From the NCBI GenBank assembly GCA_003553165.1, contig PUOZ01000053.1, forward strand, positions 1 through 5,434: a stretch of DNA of 5,434 nucleotides, written 5' to 3'. The notes beneath the pieces are model-generated. The model ran no database searches. It had not been told where the DNA came from and was given only the letters and a program-made list of their open reading frames with translations. Origin of the DNA: Thioalkalivibrio sp. Lineage in GTDB: Bacteria > Pseudomonadota > Gammaproteobacteria > Ectothiorhodospirales > Ectothiorhodospiraceae. Positions 4,298 through 5,434 of this stretch are shown here, in pieces. Made by a program: the position numbers and the translations under genes. How positions within the stretch are numbered: the first letter of the stretch is position 1; every line of letters starts with the position of its first letter.

Positions 4298-5434
4298 ATG
4301 TCAGAGCCAGAGGATCCAACACAACAGGAACACACACGCACAGGGCGAACGGTGGACACGCTCCATCGGGCACTGCTCGACAACCTGTTCTACGTGCGCG
4401 GGCGCGTGCCGGAAATGGCGTCGCGCCAGGATTACTACCAGGCCCTCGCCTACACCGTGCGCGACCGCCTGCTGCACCGCTGGCTGCGCACCGCACAGAC
4501 CTACCAGTCCCTGCAGAGCCGAACGGTCTGCTACCTGTCGGCGGAGTACCTGCCAGGCCCGCAATTGGGCAACAACCTGCTGGCGCTGGGTATCCTGGAC
4601 AACGCGCGCGAGGCGGTGCAAAGGGCCGGACTCGACCTCGAAGAGCTGATCGAGGAGGAAGCAGAGCCAGGTCTCGGAAACGGTGGACTGGGTCGGCTGG
4701 CTGCGTGCTACATGGACTCGCTGGCCACCCTGCAGATCCCGGCGATTGGCTACGGCCTGCGCTACGAATTCGGCATCTTCCGCCAGGGTATCGAGGACGG
4801 CTGGCAGGTCGAAGAACCGGACAGCTGGTTGCGCGAGGGCAACCCCTGGGAATTGCGCCGCACGCACATCGCCTTCGACCTGAAGCTGGGCGGACACACC
4901 GAGCTTCAGGTCGACGATCAGGGTCGGCAGCGTGTGCGCTGGGTGCCGGCAGAAACGATCCGCGGGGTGGCCTATGACACCCCCATTCCAGGCCATGGCG
5001 TCTACAACACCAACCTGCTCCGCCTGTGGGCAGCCGAGGCGACCGAATCCTTCGACTTCGAGGTCTTCAACACCGGCGACTACTACGGGGCCGTGGGTCG
5101 CAAGATCCGCTGCGAGACCATCAGCAAGGTGCTCTACCCCAACGACGAGCCGGAGACCGGCAAGCGGCTGCGCCTGATCCAGGGCTACCTGTTCGTGTCC
5201 TGTTCGCTGCGCGACATGCTGCGCCTCTACGCACAGACCGGCGCCGGCCTGGAACATTTTCACAGGAAATTCTCGGTACAACTCAACGACACCCACCCCT
5301 CGATCGCGGTCGCCGAACTGATGCGCCTGCTGATCGACGAACACGGGCTCGACTGGGACACCGCCTGGGCAGTGACGACGCGCACCTTTGCCTATACCAA
5401 CCACACCCTGCTGCCCGAGGCTCTCGAGCGATGG
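4298..5434 (+). CDS. glgP: Glycogen/alpha-glucan phosphorylase, N-terminal part, cut by window edge
   Basis: This is the first 379 residues of a family GT35 phosphorylase (usually about 800-850 aa). The enzyme releases glucose-1-phosphate from the non-reducing ends of glycogen or maltodextrin in the cytoplasm, using pyridoxal phosphate. Visible motifs in order are YLSAEYLPGPQLGNNL (79-94), GLGNGGLGRLAACYMDSLATL (125-145), PDSWLREGNPWE (174-185), LNDTHPSIAVAEL (329-341) and TNHTLLPEALERW (367-379). H334 and H369 match, by family alignment, His341 and His377 of the muscle enzyme near the active site. The PLP lysine lies in the missing C-terminal half. The ATG at 4298 has GAGG at 4286-4289, eight bases upstream. 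The first 18 or so residues are hydrophilic and not conserved, and a GTG at codon 19 is an alternative start. Substrate preference (glycogen or maltodextrin) cannot be told from this part. Confidence 0.96.
   Translation, partial: MSEPEDPTQQEHTRTGRTVDTLHRALLDNLFYVRGRVPEMASRQDYYQALAYTVRDRLLHRWLRTAQTYQSLQSRTVCYLSAEYLPGPQLGNNLLALGILDNAREAVQRAGLDLEELIEEEAEPGLGNGGLGRLAACYMDSLATLQIPAIGYGLRYEFGIFRQGIEDGWQVEEPDSWLREGNPWELRRTHIAFDLKLGGHTELQVDDQGRQRVRWVPAETIRGVAYDTPIPGHGVYNTNLLRLWAAEATESFDFEVFNTGDYYGAVGRKIRCETISKVLYPNDEPETGKRLRLIQGYLFVSCSLRDMLRLYAQTGAGLEHFHRKFSVQLNDTHPSIAVAELMRLLIDEHGLDWDTAWAVTTRTFAYTNHTLLPEALERW

Noticed and set aside
3534..4649. Plus-strand open frame of 371 codons across the photolyase 5' end, intergenic region and glgP start
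   Set aside because: It overlaps three better-supported features in other frames and is low-complexity, rich in Arg, Pro and His.
4301..5404. Minus-strand open frame of 367 codons opposite glgP
   Set aside because: It is antisense to a strongly conserved phosphorylase frame; the translation resembles no family I know.

Overview
The window comes from a GC-rich bacterial chromosome. Two families of short palindromic repeats resemble, from memory, those common in Gammaproteobacteria. Together with a PhrB-type photolyase and a respiratory complex I operon, they suggest a gammaproteobacterium, perhaps of the Chromatiales or Ectothiorhodospiraceae type. That placement is an inference.

Layout, left to right. 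(1) 1-2034, minus strand: the start of a complex I (NADH:quinone oxidoreductase) operon in the order nuoA-nuoB-nuoC-nuoD, with nuoD running off the left edge. nuoB and nuoC are nearly contiguous. The A|B and C|D junctions each hold a palindromic repeat of about 110 bp, and the two copies lie in opposite orientation. The NuoC and NuoD sequences do not look like the textbook proteobacterial form. (2) 2035-2250: the nuoA leader and upstream region, with two strong GC hairpins, a weak candidate promoter and a short repeat of a second family. (3) 2251-3947, minus strand: a two-gene unit. A 56-residue DUF2256 four-cysteine protein overlaps by ATGA an iron-sulfur (6-4) photolyase/bacterial cryptochrome in which all four cluster cysteines and the active-site histidines are present. 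(4) 3948-4297: a divergent intergenic region of 350 bp with no gene, but with a perfect 13-bp palindrome and a candidate -10 box for the photolyase unit. (5) 4298-5434, plus strand: the N-terminal 379 residues of glycogen/alpha-glucan phosphorylase, running off the right edge.

The three blocks (respiration, DNA photorepair, glucan breakdown) have no obvious joint function and look like ordinary chromosomal neighbours. I see no mobile-element gene, CRISPR array, tRNA or clearly new multi-gene system. The points most worth a second look are the DUF2256-photolyase coupling, the paired inverted repeats inside the nuo operon, and the unusual NuoC/NuoD type.
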